DNA of 64,000 nucleotides from Paenisporosarcina indica (GTDB taxonomy: Bacteria > Bacillota > Bacilli > Bacillales_A > Planococcaceae): assembly GCF_001939075.1 (NCBI RefSeq), contig NZ_MPTA01000003.1, forward strand, positions 124,001-188,000, given 5' to 3'. The stretch's first letter is position 1. Every line of letters starts with the position of its first letter. This document shows, in pieces, positions 15,437 through 24,025 of the stretch. The notes beneath the pieces are model-generated. The model was not told the origin of the DNA. It saw only the letters and a list, made by a program, of their open reading frames with translations, and made no database searches. A program made the position numbers and the translations under genes.

Positions 15437-16132
15437 TTATTTTTCAATATTCACATAACGGTTTACCGGTCGCCCCACGCCTCCGTATTGGACATCGAGA
15501 GTGATTACACCGCTTTTTTCCAAGTAATCCAAATAACGTCGGGCTGTTACTCGGGCAATTCCAATAGCTCCTGCTACTTCTTCTGCAGACCTGGGAACTT
15601 CTTGTGTCTGCACAAACACTTTAATTTCATTTAACGTGAATTCATTCAACCCTTTTGGCAACAAAGTTTCTGGTCTATTTTTTACATGCTCAGAATACAA
15701 CAAAGAATCAAGCTGCTCTTGTGATACTGTTTCCGTTTTATTTAAGCTGACTCTGTATTTTCGGTATTTCTCTAAAGCCTGTTGGATTCGATGAAGCTTA
15801 AAGGGCTTGATAATATAATCCATTGCCCCATTTTGAAGCATGAGTTTAATCGTCTCACTGTCTTTTGCAGCTGACACGACAACAACATCCGTCTCCAATT
15901 TTTGTTTCCTGATTTCTTGCAAGGTCTTAATTCCATCTTTTTTGGGCATAAAAATATCCAAGATCACGAGATCAGGATGTAGCTTTTTCACTAGAGAAAG
16001 ACCTTCCTCTCCATTGCTTGCCACTTCCACAACACGAAACCCTTCGACACTTTCAATAAATTCTTTATTTACTTCCCGAACCATTGGATCATCTTCGATT
16101 AACAGGACATTTATTTGATTCTTATTCTTCAT
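15437..16132 (-). CDS. dctR: Response regulator DctR (CitB/DcuR subfamily)
   Basis: This encodes 231 residues. The ATG at 16132 lies 9 bases after GGAGG; an ATG three codons earlier abuts that site. The receiver domain has Glu-Asp-Asp at about residues 13-15, the phospho-acceptor Asp in Val-Ile-Leu-Asp-Ile-Phe-Met-Pro at about 58, and Lys in Ile-Ile-Lys-Pro-Phe-Lys at about 108. The C-terminal DNA-binding part (Arg-Val-Thr-Ala-Arg-Arg-Tyr-Leu-Asp-Tyr-Leu) fits the CitB/MalR type. Its start overlaps the end of dctS by 11 bp, so the two are translationally linked. In B. subtilis DctR activates dctP in response to C4-dicarboxylates. Confidence 0.9.
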   Translation of the reverse strand: MKNKNQINVLLIEDDPMVREVNKEFIESVEGFRVVEVASNGEEGLSLVKKLHPDLVILDIFMPKKDGIKTLQEIRKQKLETDVVVVSAAKDSETIKLMLQNGAMDYIIKPFKLHRIQQALEKYRKYRVSLNKTETVSQEQLDSLLYSEHVKNRPETLLPKGLNEFTLNEIKVFVQTQEVPRSAEEVAGAIGIARVTARRYLDYLEKSGVITLDVQYGGVGRPVNRYVNIEK

Positions 16133-17723
16133 ACAATTCATCCTCCGCTTCCATTGGGAAGGTAATTATGAAAGAAGTTCCTTCACTTGGTAGAGAGGAA
16201 ACTTGAATTCGACCTCTCCCTTTTTCAACAATCTGTTTAACCAGGAATAAACCGTAACCCGTTCCTTGTGATTTGTTCATAGTAAAGCCTTTGTCAAATA
16301 TTCTTGGCATATATTCTTCCAGTATTCCCGATCCATTATCCTCAACTAGTACGGCACACAGTTCCTCTGTTTGTTCAATACTAATATCAATTCGTCTATG
16401 CTCAATCTCACTATGTTCAAATGCCCCGAATGCATTTTCAATCAGATTCCCAAACAGCACAACAAAATCATGCTGGTCCAACTCACTTGGGAATGTTTCG
16501 AATTGGCTATTTGGGTCTATCACCACCTGGATATCCAATTCTTTCCCTCTTCTTACTTTGCTCAAGAGGAGACCTGCTATCGCGTCGTTTTGGATTTTTT
16601 CATTCAAAAAGCTGGTGACCGTTTCTTGTTCTTCGGTTACATTATAGGCAAGCTGTAACGCTTTTTCTGGTTTTCCTAGCTGGATCAAACCTGCAATGGT
16701 ATGTAGTTTGTTCATATGTTCATGGCTTTGGACCCGTAATGCCTCTACAAAGTTTTTGACACCTGTTAATTCCTCTGCCAATTTCGTTACTTCTGTGCGA
16801 TCCTGGAAGATCGCGACTGCTCCAATCAATTCATTGTCTTTTCTGATTGGAATACGTGTACTGACAATGACCTTCCCACTCACCTTAATTTCTTCATTAT
16901 ATACCGCTTGATTTCTCTCTACAATTTCCGGCAACCTTGTATCCCTTAACACGTTGCGTATCTGTTGCCCCACTAAATTCCCCGACACACGAAAGATCTT
17001 TTTGGCTTTATCATTGAATATCGTAATGATTTCCTTATTATCAATGGCGATGACTCCTTCATTCATGGAATGGAATGTAGCTGTTCTCTCTTCATGCATT
17101 CTCTTGATTTCAAGTGGCTCCAACTGAAATATCTGATTTTTGATATGGTTGGCAAGTAAGATGGAACCGATTAAGCCAAACAGCAACGTTAAAACTACGA
17201 TTAACAGGGTTTCTTTCGCTAAGCCCAACATGATGTCAGTGACAGTTGGGATTTTATTTCCGACGACAACTACACCAATTTGATTTAACTCAGCATCCTT
17301 TATTGGAACAAATGCCCGAATAACGGTGCCAATCTCTCCTTTTGCCTTAGAAAAATAAATATGTTCGGCAAATGCTGGTTCTTCATCCTCCCCCATCGAA
17401 GGAGTGCCGTTCTTTTCTTTAATCGGGTGGGAATAGCGGATTTTATCCATATTCATGACCACAATATAATCTGTTTCATTAATGATTCTTATTTCTTCTA
17501 CGACGGGATTCACAGTATTCCAGCCGTTTGATTGCTGGACTGCTTTCTTCACTTCCGAAATTTCAGCAACAGTTCTTGCAGTATTCATCGATCGGATTCT
17601 TAATTCTGTTTCCTCTGATTGTTGTATATTGGCTACAATGACGACTCCACCAATCAATAAGGAAAAAATCACGATAGCATAGGATAGAATCATAATTTTC
17701 CAGCGAATAGGCAGCAGCCTCAT
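16122..17723 (-). CDS. dctS: Sensor histidine kinase DctS (CitA/DcuS type)
   Basis: This encodes 533 residues. I prefer the ATG at 17723 behind AAAGGGGG; the upstream in-frame start lacks a site. A membrane segment is at residues 10-30, an extracytoplasmic PAS-like sensor (Arg-Tyr-Ser-His-Pro-Ile) lies between, a second membrane segment is at about 170-195, and a cytoplasmic PAS domain is at about 215-320. The kinase core follows, with the phospho-accepting His in Ser-His-Glu-His-Met-Asn-Lys-Leu and ATP-binding boxes Asn-Leu-Ile-Glu-Asn-Ala and Gly-Thr-Gly-Tyr-Gly-Leu. This is the layout of citrate/dicarboxylate sensors. It is divergent from dctB and co-transcribed with dctR. Confidence 0.9.
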   Translation of the reverse strand: MRLLPIRWKIMILSYAIVIFSLLIGGVVIVANIQQSEETELRIRSMNTARTVAEISEVKKAVQQSNGWNTVNPVVEEIRIINETDYIVVMNMDKIRYSHPIKEKNGTPSMGEDEEPAFAEHIYFSKAKGEIGTVIRAFVPIKDAELNQIGVVVVGNKIPTVTDIMLGLAKETLLIVVLTLLFGLIGSILLANHIKNQIFQLEPLEIKRMHEERTATFHSMNEGVIAIDNKEIITIFNDKAKKIFRVSGNLVGQQIRNVLRDTRLPEIVERNQAVYNEEIKVSGKVIVSTRIPIRKDNELIGAVAIFQDRTEVTKLAEELTGVKNFVEALRVQSHEHMNKLHTIAGLIQLGKPEKALQLAYNVTEEQETVTSFLNEKIQNDAIAGLLLSKVRRGKELDIQVVIDPNSQFETFPSELDQHDFVVLFGNLIENAFGAFEHSEIEHRRIDISIEQTEELCAVLVEDNGSGILEEYMPRIFDKGFTMNKSQGTGYGLFLVKQIVEKGRGRIQVSSLPSEGTSFIITFPMEAEDELYEE

Positions 17724-17799
17724 GTTTCGTCCCCCTTTCCCTTTACGAATAACCATCTTCTGCTTATGCTTACACTAATGCTTCAACAGGAGGTCGCCT

Positions 17800-18867
17800 A
17801 TGAAAAAAACAAGGATTTATCTGTTCATGATAAGTATTGGAATTGTGCTTGCTGTCTTTATAGGGTATCACACTCTACTCCCTCAAAACGCCCTTCCCTA
17901 TGATGATGATCAAGAAGGACTTAGTGATCAAATAGTTTTCAAGTTTAGCCATGTTGTGGCGGAAAATACGCCAAAAGGGCAAGCGGCAGCAAAATTTGCT
18001 GAGCTCGTCGATAAAAACTCAAACGGTACGATTAAAATCGTCGTCTTTTCTAATGGAAGCTTATTCTCGGATATCGAAGAAATTAATGCCTTAAAAGATG
18101 GACAAGTCCACATAATTGCACCTTCCACCTCTAAGCTTGGCATGCTCTCCACAGATTGGGGTGTACTAGATTTACCATACGTCTTTCCCAATTATGAAGC
18201 AATGGTAGAAGGAATCCACGGGAAAATTGGAAATCAACTGCTGAATTCTTTAGAAAAAGAAGGAATCAAAGGGCTTGCTCATTGGTCAAATGGATTCAAG
18301 CAATTCACCACCAATAATGGACCAATTGTTGTGCCAGAAGATCTGAGGGGACAAACTTTTCGTATCATGCAAAGCGACGTCATCAAAGCCCAGTTTGATT
18401 TATTAGGAGCCGAATCACATCAGGAATCATTCAATTCTACCTATAATTTGATTGAAGCTGGAACGGTGGATGGAGAAGAAAACACCATTTCCAATATCTA
18501 CTCCAAGAAATTCTACAATGTTCAAAAGTATTTAACACTTAGTAACCATGGTTATTTAGGCTATGCCGTCATGATGGACCAAAAAGTTTGGGATCAGCAA
18601 ACTGAGAATACTCAGAAGATCCTTCTTGAAGCAATGAATGAAACGACTACCTGGAACGACCTCAACTCCATCAAACTAAACGAAGAACAACTGGAACTCA
18701 TTAAACAAAACTCATCCATACAGTTACATGAACTGACCAAGACAGAAATAGAGAAATGGAAGACGGACCTTGATCCTATATATGAAGAGCTATCAAAAAC
18801 AATTGGCGAAGAATTAGTGGGGGAAATGCAGGAATTAAGAATGCGTTTCGAGGTAGAAAAGCAGTAG
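17800..18867 (+). CDS. dctB: C4-dicarboxylate-binding protein DctB (TRAP DctP-type fold)
   Basis: This encodes 355 residues behind CAGGAGG. It has an N-terminal membrane anchor or signal (residues 5-27) and the TRAP-type binding-protein fold: Lys-Phe-Ser-His-Val-Val-Ala-Glu-Asn-Thr-Pro-Lys-Gly near residue 48, Asp-Leu-Pro-Tyr-Val-Phe-Pro at about 126, and Leu-Arg-Gly-Gln-Thr-Phe-Arg-Ile-Met at about 185. No TRAP membrane subunits are nearby. In B. subtilis DctB acts with DctS and DctP as a co-sensor rather than as a transport subunit, and the genetic context here is the same. It is divergent from dctS with a gap of only about 75 bp. Confidence 0.9.
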   Translation: MKKTRIYLFMISIGIVLAVFIGYHTLLPQNALPYDDDQEGLSDQIVFKFSHVVAENTPKGQAAAKFAELVDKNSNGTIKIVVFSNGSLFSDIEEINALKDGQVHIIAPSTSKLGMLSTDWGVLDLPYVFPNYEAMVEGIHGKIGNQLLNSLEKEGIKGLAHWSNGFKQFTTNNGPIVVPEDLRGQTFRIMQSDVIKAQFDLLGAESHQESFNSTYNLIEAGTVDGEENTISNIYSKKFYNVQKYLTLSNHGYLGYAVMMDQKVWDQQTENTQKILLEAMNETTTWNDLNSIKLNEEQLELIKQNSSIQLHELTKTEIEKWKTDLDPIYEELSKTIGEELVGEMQELRMRFEVEKQ

Positions 18868-18926
18868 TTGCAAGTGGGGTTTTTTATATAGAAATGCAAT
18901 TTTTTCTTGCTATAAGTTGAAAGAGG

Positions 18927-18970
18927 AACGATTGAAGTGACTAGTTCACTTCAATCGTCTCTCTTTTTCT
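18927..18970 (+). terminator. Terminator of dctB
   Basis: ACGATTGAAGTGA and TCACTTCAATCGT form a 13-bp stem with a 5-base loop, followed by CTCTCTTTTTC. Confidence 0.92.
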
Positions 18971-19055
18971 ACGTTTAAGTTCACTGGCAGGATTATCTTT
19001 CAAAAAAATGGGTATATATTACCTGTCTATGCAAGTCTTAGAAGGAGGTTTTACA

Positions 19056-19709
19056 TTGGAGGAATGGTTAAGGTTTCTGGAGGTAAATACACCTCGAATT
19101 TTGGAATTGACATTAGATCACGCGGTGCTTGTCACCATCGCCATTGTTGTCGCATTAATAATCGGCGTCCCAATGGGCATTTATTTAACCACGAACGAAT
19201 ACCTGGCCGGGACAATTCTTCAAGCGGCTTCCATTACATTGACGATTCCAAGCATCGCACTATTTGGCTTGATGATTCCCATTTTTTCTCTCATTAATCA
19301 AGGAATTGGATTCCTCCCCGCATTTGTTGCACTGGTCCTATATTCCCAACTCCCCATTATCCGCAATACATATACGGCAATAAAAAACGTAGATCCAAAC
19401 ATGCGGGATGCTGCAATCGGAATGGGCATGAAAACACATCAACGTTTATTGCGTGTTGAGATCCCGAATGCTCTACCTGTCATTATGGCCGGTATTCGAA
19501 CAGCGGTGGTGCTGAACATTGGGATTGGCGTAATCGCTGCCTATATTGGTGCTGGTGGACTAGGCGTTCTGATTACGCAGGGAATCAGCAGAGGTGACAA
19601 CTATTTAATTATTAGCGGGTCATTGGCTGTTGCTTTATTAGCAATCGTTGCTGATGCAATTTTACTGCTGATACAAAAACGTTTCACGACAAAAGAAATA
19701 GTGAATTAA
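19056..19709 (+). CDS. Osmoprotectant-type ABC transporter permease (OpuCB-like)
   Basis: This encodes 217 residues from a TTG at 19056, placed 7 bases after GAAGGAGG; the product length equals that of B. subtilis OpuCB. Six membrane segments are visible. The EAA-like cytoplasmic loop reads Asp-Ala-Ala-Ile-Gly-Met-Gly-Met-Lys-Thr-His-Gln-Arg at about 118-130, followed by Val-Glu-Ile-Pro-Asn-Ala-Leu-Pro and Ala-Gly-Ile-Arg-Thr-Ala. It is the first gene of a four-gene operon that imports a quaternary amine or similar compatible solute (glycine betaine, carnitine, choline). Confidence 0.87.
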   Translation: MEEWLRFLEVNTPRILELTLDHAVLVTIAIVVALIIGVPMGIYLTTNEYLAGTILQAASITLTIPSIALFGLMIPIFSLINQGIGFLPAFVALVLYSQLPIIRNTYTAIKNVDPNMRDAAIGMGMKTHQRLLRVEIPNALPVIMAGIRTAVVLNIGIGVIAAYIGAGGLGVLITQGISRGDNYLIISGSLAVALLAIVADAILLLIQKRFTTKEIVN

Positions 19710-19727
19710 CTGGAAAGAGGTGAAAGA

Positions 19728-20720
19728 ATGATTGCGTTCAATCATGTGACAAAATCATTTAGTGAAGACAATATAGCAGTAAAAGATGTTAATTTAACCG
19801 TTGAAAAAGGACATATTGTAGTTTTGCTTGGTCCTTCTGGTTGCGGAAAAACAACTCTGTTGAGGATGGTCAACCGACTGGAGTCCATTTCAAACGGGGA
19901 AATCATGATTAATAATAAAAATTCCATGGAACTTGATGCCATTGAATTAAGAAGAAATATTGGCTATGTCATTCAAAGTAACGGTCTTTTTCCGAATATG
20001 ACGATTGAAGACAATGTCATGATTGTGCCAGATCTTCTTGGATGGAGTAAGCAAAAAAAACGCGAACGATTCACTTATTTAATGAAACTCATTGGGCTGG
20101 ACGCCCAAGATTACCGGAAACGATATCCACATGAACTGTCTGGTGGACAGCAACAACGGATAGGCGTAATACGTGCACTCGCAGCGGACCCCCCTGTTAT
20201 GTTAATGGATGAACCATTCGGAGCACTCGATCCTATCATTAGAGAAAAAATTCAGGATGAGTTTTTGCAAATTCAACGGGAAGTAAAAAAGACCATTCTA
20301 TTTGTTAGTCATGATATCGATGAGGCAATAAAAATGGCGGATAAAATCGTGTTAATGCGTGATGGAGAAATCATGCAATACGACACACCTTCAGAAATGC
20401 TGGCACATCCTAAAAACGAATATGTTTCTAAGTTCTTTGGAAAAGATCGAGCACTTAAAAGTTTAAGCTTACATACTGTGAAAAATTTACAAGATATCAT
20501 CGGATTAGCTCCAATTGATGCAACAATTCGAGATACAAAAACAATTCATGTTCACCAGGACTTACGTACCACATTGTCTATGCTAATGAATCAGGAAGCC
20601 GATCAAGTCGTTGTAACAAACGATCAGGATGAGAATATTGGGTCTATAACGATTGATCATGTACAAAAATATCTTCATTTTGAAATAAAAGGGGAACTAT
20701 CCGTATCCCAGGAAGGGTGA
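19728..20720 (+). CDS. Osmoprotectant-type ABC transporter ATP-binding protein (OpuCA-like, short C-terminus)
   Basis: This encodes 330 residues. Walker A is Gly-Pro-Ser-Gly-Cys-Gly-Lys-Thr-Thr (about 34-42), the signature Leu-Ser-Gly-Gly-Gln-Gln-Gln-Arg (about 138-145), Walker B Val-Met-Leu-Met-Asp-Glu-Pro (about 157-163), and the switch His is in Val-Ser-His-Asp. After about residue 240 it has room for only about one CBS domain (Pro-Ile-Asp-Ala-Thr-Ile-Arg-Asp-Thr), whereas OpuCA-type ATPases carry two, which sense ionic strength or c-di-AMP. The start follows AAGAGGTG, 18 bp after the first permease gene. Confidence 0.88.
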   Translation: MIAFNHVTKSFSEDNIAVKDVNLTVEKGHIVVLLGPSGCGKTTLLRMVNRLESISNGEIMINNKNSMELDAIELRRNIGYVIQSNGLFPNMTIEDNVMIVPDLLGWSKQKKRERFTYLMKLIGLDAQDYRKRYPHELSGGQQQRIGVIRALAADPPVMLMDEPFGALDPIIREKIQDEFLQIQREVKKTILFVSHDIDEAIKMADKIVLMRDGEIMQYDTPSEMLAHPKNEYVSKFFGKDRALKSLSLHTVKNLQDIIGLAPIDATIRDTKTIHVHQDLRTTLSMLMNQEADQVVVTNDQDENIGSITIDHVQKYLHFEIKGELSVSQEG

Positions 20721-20724
20721 TTCG

Positions 20725-21462
20725 GTGAATAGTAAAAAGTTAATAGCTTACAGTGTAAGATTAGTACTCTATGCATTAGTCATATTATTTTTTGGTTGGA
20801 TAATAAAAAATCACTATTTTGATTATATCTTTAGTGAATCCAGTACTTTTTTAGTCCTAATGCGACAGCATATTGAACTTGTCGTTGTTTCTTCAGTAAT
20901 CGCGATTATTATTGCAATACCCGCTGGAATATTAATAACAAGACCCAAGTTCAGGAAGGCTGAATGGGTAGTATCTATTATCGTGAATTTCCTGCAAACA
21001 ATCCCCAATTTGGCAGTTCTTGCTCTGATGATTAGTGTGTTGGGCATTGGTTTTAAAACGGCGGTCTTTGCACTTTTCCTTTACTCGATCTTGCCAATTT
21101 TCAGAAATACAGTAGCTGGCTTAGATTCGATTGATAAAAATTTGATTGATGCTGCAAAAGGGATGGGGATGAAACCGAGCCAAATATTATTTCGGATCGA
21201 ACTTCCAAATGCGGTTTATTCAATCCTTGCAGGCGTTCGGACAGCAGTCGTATTGAATATCGGCACAGCTGCTCTAGCTTATGTAATTGGCGGCGGTGGT
21301 TTAGGTGTCTGGATTTTTACAGGAATTCAACTATTTGATAATGGGTATTTATTATCGGGAGCAATTCCCGTTACATTACTGGCTATTTTGGCTGATTATT
21401 TACTTCGCAAATTAGAAAATGTGCTTGTTCCAAAAGGTTCAAGACGTGAAGCAAATACGTAA
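20725..21462 (+). CDS. Osmoprotectant-type ABC transporter permease (OpuCD-like)
   Basis: This encodes 245 residues from a GTG, 4 bp after the ATPase gene. It has about six membrane segments and the loop Asp-Ala-Ala-Lys-Gly-Met-Gly-Met-Lys-Pro-Ser-Gln at about 151-162, then Arg-Ile-Glu-Leu-Pro-Asn-Ala-Val-Tyr and Ala-Gly-Val-Arg-Thr-Ala-Val. This is the same pattern as in the first permease, so the two probably form a heterodimer in the membrane. Tight spacing implies translational coupling. Confidence 0.87.
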   Translation: MNSKKLIAYSVRLVLYALVILFFGWIIKNHYFDYIFSESSTFLVLMRQHIELVVVSSVIAIIIAIPAGILITRPKFRKAEWVVSIIVNFLQTIPNLAVLALMISVLGIGFKTAVFALFLYSILPIFRNTVAGLDSIDKNLIDAAKGMGMKPSQILFRIELPNAVYSILAGVRTAVVLNIGTAALAYVIGGGGLGVWIFTGIQLFDNGYLLSGAIPVTLLAILADYLLRKLENVLVPKGSRREANT

Positions 21463-21493
21463 CATATTGCAATCGAAAGGAGGTATTTCATTA

Positions 21494-22399
21494 GTGAATC
21501 TATTAGTCAAACTTATCCCATTGTTGCTCATGACACTCATACTTTCAGCCTGTTCCAGTCTGGGCATTGCAGGAAAAGAAGTTACGATTGGTGGCAAAAC
21601 CTTTACGGAGCAATATTTATTAACTGAAATGACAGGTTTTTTATTGAAAGAAGAAGGATTTAAAGTGAATCAAATGAGTAATCTTGGGAGCAGTGTTCTC
21701 CGTTCTGCATTGGAAAACGGTCAAGTGGATATGATGTGGGAGTATACAGGTACAGCTCTTATCACCTATATGGGTGAAGAAGTAATATCTGATCCTGAAG
21801 CAGCCTTTCAAAAGGTCAAAGAAATCGATGCTTCGAATGGCATACACTGGATGAACATGTCCAATGTCAACAATACATACGCCCTAGCCGTGACAAGTGA
21901 GAAATCAAAAGAACTTGAGCTACAATCCATCAGTGATTTGGCGGAATATATCAAAAAAAATCCTGGCAAGTTAACGATAGCCGCAAATGCTGAATTTGCT
22001 CACCGTCCAGACGGTTTGAAGGGTGTAGAACACACTTATGGTTTTGAGTTTGGTGCCAATCAGGTAATTCAAATGGATGCTGGTTTAACCCAACGTGCAC
22101 TAGACAATGAGCAAGTGGATGTTTCTGTAGCACTCGAAACAGATGCTACCGTTAAACAATACGATTTAGTTATTTTGGAAGATGATAAACAGTTCTTCCC
22201 CCCTTATCGTGCAGCTGTTTCAATAAACCAAGAAATAGTTAAGAAATATCCTGAAATTGAGGAAATTACCGCGAAATTAGCAGAAAAACTAGATAGTGAT
22301 ATTATGCGAAGCTTAAATTATCGTGTGGATATAGATGGAGAAAGTGTCTCAGTTGTTGCTTACGAATGGCTTGTTGAAAATGGGTTGTTGAAAGAATAA
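21494..22399 (+). CDS. Osmoprotectant-binding lipoprotein (OpuCC-like)
   Basis: This encodes 301 residues. I chose the GTG at 21494 because AAAGGAGG precedes it; the longer frame begins inside the previous gene. A lipoprotein signal ends in Leu-Ser-Ala-Cys (about residues 16-19). The mature part begins Val-Thr-Ile-Gly-Gly-Lys-Thr-Phe-Thr-Glu-Gln, the hallmark of OpuAC/OpuC-type quaternary-amine binding proteins. It also has Met-Trp-Glu-Tyr-Thr-Gly-Thr and Ala-Glu-Phe-Ala-His-Arg-Pro-Asp-Gly. It delivers substrate to the two permeases encoded just upstream. The order permease-ATPase-permease-binding protein differs from the B. subtilis opuC order. Confidence 0.9.
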   Translation: MNLLVKLIPLLLMTLILSACSSLGIAGKEVTIGGKTFTEQYLLTEMTGFLLKEEGFKVNQMSNLGSSVLRSALENGQVDMMWEYTGTALITYMGEEVISDPEAAFQKVKEIDASNGIHWMNMSNVNNTYALAVTSEKSKELELQSISDLAEYIKKNPGKLTIAANAEFAHRPDGLKGVEHTYGFEFGANQVIQMDAGLTQRALDNEQVDVSVALETDATVKQYDLVILEDDKQFFPPYRAAVSINQEIVKKYPEIEEITAKLAEKLDSDIMRSLNYRVDIDGESVSVVAYEWLVENGLLKE

Positions 22400-22410
22400 T
22401 AATTCCTAAA

Positions 22411-22620
22411 ATAGACTGGACTAAGTATTTCCTATAATACCGCTTCGGTGCTTTGTGGATGCCCCCGCGAGAAGCCAGGTAAAAGATCACTCGGCTACCA
22501 CTTAAAAGGTGCCTACGCTGGTCCTGCCTATGTATGTGAATTACATCTATTTATTACAGTGTATACAAATAACTACCGAGTCTTTCCGCGATTTTATCGA
22601 GGAAAGGCTCGCTTTTTTAG
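22411..22620 (+). repeat. Interspersed structured repeat, copy B (full length)
   Basis: This is the longest copy. It begins ATAGACTGGACTAAGTATTT and contains TTTGTGGATGCC, GAGAAGCCAGG, CTCGGCTACCACTT and AAAGGTGCCTACGCTGG. It ends with the hairpin CGAGTCTTTCC...GGAAAGGCTCG (22577-22611) plus seven T. The same order is found in copies A and C. It lies directly behind the osmoprotectant transporter operon, whose only visible terminator is this hairpin. Confidence 0.8.
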
Positions 22621-22716
22621 AAAGAAAGAACTCTCTCTATGGACGCTGAAATTCGTTAACGGGTTCTCTTGAGTGGAAGGCTGCTAAAGGAGTATTATCA
22701 GAAGTACATTTAAACG

Positions 22717-22748
22717 TAAAAAGAGCAATGTCTTAGAAGACGTTACTC
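22717..22748 (-). terminator. Terminator of the small membrane protein gene at 22798
   Basis: On the minus strand GAGTAACGTCTT and AAGACATTGCTC pair (with G-U pairs) and are followed by TTTTTACG. Confidence 0.75.
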
Positions 22749-22797
22749 TACCTGACTATAGCATCAGTTAGTGAAGAAATCGATATAAAATAGTAGG

Positions 22798-23007
22798 TTA
22801 ATTTACCGATTTATTATGTGCTTCTTTCTTTCCAAATATCCTAATAAAGAAGAAAGTCAAAGTAAGAATTGCTCCCACAATTATTCCGATTACGCTTAAG
22901 TTTATTCCTGTACCAGTTGTAATACCATCTGCACGAAAAGCACCATTAACATATAGCGAAATGCCAACGATAATAAAACCAATCCATTCAAACTTGGTTC
23001 TCAGCAT
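22798..23007 (-). CDS. Small two-helix membrane protein of unknown function
   Basis: This encodes 69 residues from the ATG at 23007 behind AAGGGGGG. Two membrane segments (about residues 8-24 and 36-58) flank a short loop with Arg-Ala-Asp-Gly-Ile-Thr-Thr-Gly-Thr-Gly. It ends with a Lys-rich tail. Nothing in it points to a function. It is a single gene. Confidence 0.6.
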   Translation of the reverse strand: MLRTKFEWIGFIIVGISLYVNGAFRADGITTGTGINLSVIGIIVGAILTLTFFFIRIFGKKEAHNKSVN

Positions 23008-24025
23008 CTCAAATCCCCCCTTATAAGTAACTGTAATAGATAACATTATTCACTTCTTCATGGTTTCACTAACATTCCTAGTTAGTTCAATAAGAAAATA
23101 AAATCTTCTTATATTTATAGTACCGACACTCTCCTTTTTCACCGAAAAAATAATATTTTCTGATAATAAAAAGAGCTATGGTTTAGCACTGCAAGTAGCA
23201 AGATAATTAATTGCATTACAACTTTTATTGTAATGCAATTCGGCTGCCAATTATACAGGGAAAATTAAGATTTCAGAGTGAAAAAGCTAATATATCCACT
23301 AACAAAGGACTACCAACTCAATTTCAAAATGATAGTCTTTTTATATTGTGTTTTAAGTTTTCGCACCTCAGAAGAGAACCCTTGAGAAATCCACGTGATC
23401 TTTCTTATTTTGCAATAAAAGAACATTCTATGTAATTTCATATGAGTTTTAGGGTCGATATAAATGTCAAAAATGTTAAATCGACTTCTTATATTGTGAC
23501 TTATTGATTAATTTTGTCTAATATTACGTATAAATGTCAAAATATTTCCCGAGAAATAATGGCAGGAAACGCCATTCTACTCACACTAGTTATACGTTAT
23601 GACATATCTTTCGACATAGTTATTGTAACAACTTATGGGCAGTAAATTGATGTTCTAGTCGTGGATATAACAGCTATAACTATTGACAATGTGGTTGAGC
23701 TAGTCGAACATCGACTAAATCAAAGTTAATGACTTTATATTCCCTAGATTTAACCAGAAAATATCACAGTTTTTTAGCTACTTTTTGTCTTTCTATAAAT
23801 AATTATAATGTTTAGACTTTTTAAATGTTATGATTGTTCAAAAGACAGAGAGGAGAATCGAATCACTCAGTCTTGAAGTACGATGATACAATTTGAAGGT
23901 AGTCTTGCTCAATAATCTAAATATCTAAGAATACTAGTGATGTCCAGCTCTCTATTCAACGTTTTCATACATATGTTTTTGAAATGCGTCTGGAATCAGA
24001 AATCTTGTACAATTAAGGAGAATAT
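23008..24025. other. Long AT-rich gene-free region
   Basis: I see no supported gene in this roughly 1-kb region. It contains an inverted repeat TTGCATTACA...TGTAATGCAA near 23212-23238, two copies of TATAAATGTCAAAA about 70 bp apart (near 23459 and 23530), and a sequence identical to a Spo0A box (TTCGACA) at 23610. A plus-strand ORF at 23211-23435 lacks a ribosome site. A stretch near 23650-23730 gives a short open frame (Ile-Asp-Val-Leu-Val-Val-Asp) that could be a relic of a recombinase, but this is weak. Confidence 0.5.

Noticed and set aside
23211-23435. 74-codon plus-strand ORF
   Set aside because: It lacks a ribosome site and coding-like composition, and starts within an inverted repeat.
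23640-23730. Possible resolvase fragment (Ile-Asp-Val-Leu-Val-Val-Asp)
   Set aside because: The open stretch is under 30 codons and has no catalytic Ser or Arg motif; it may be chance.
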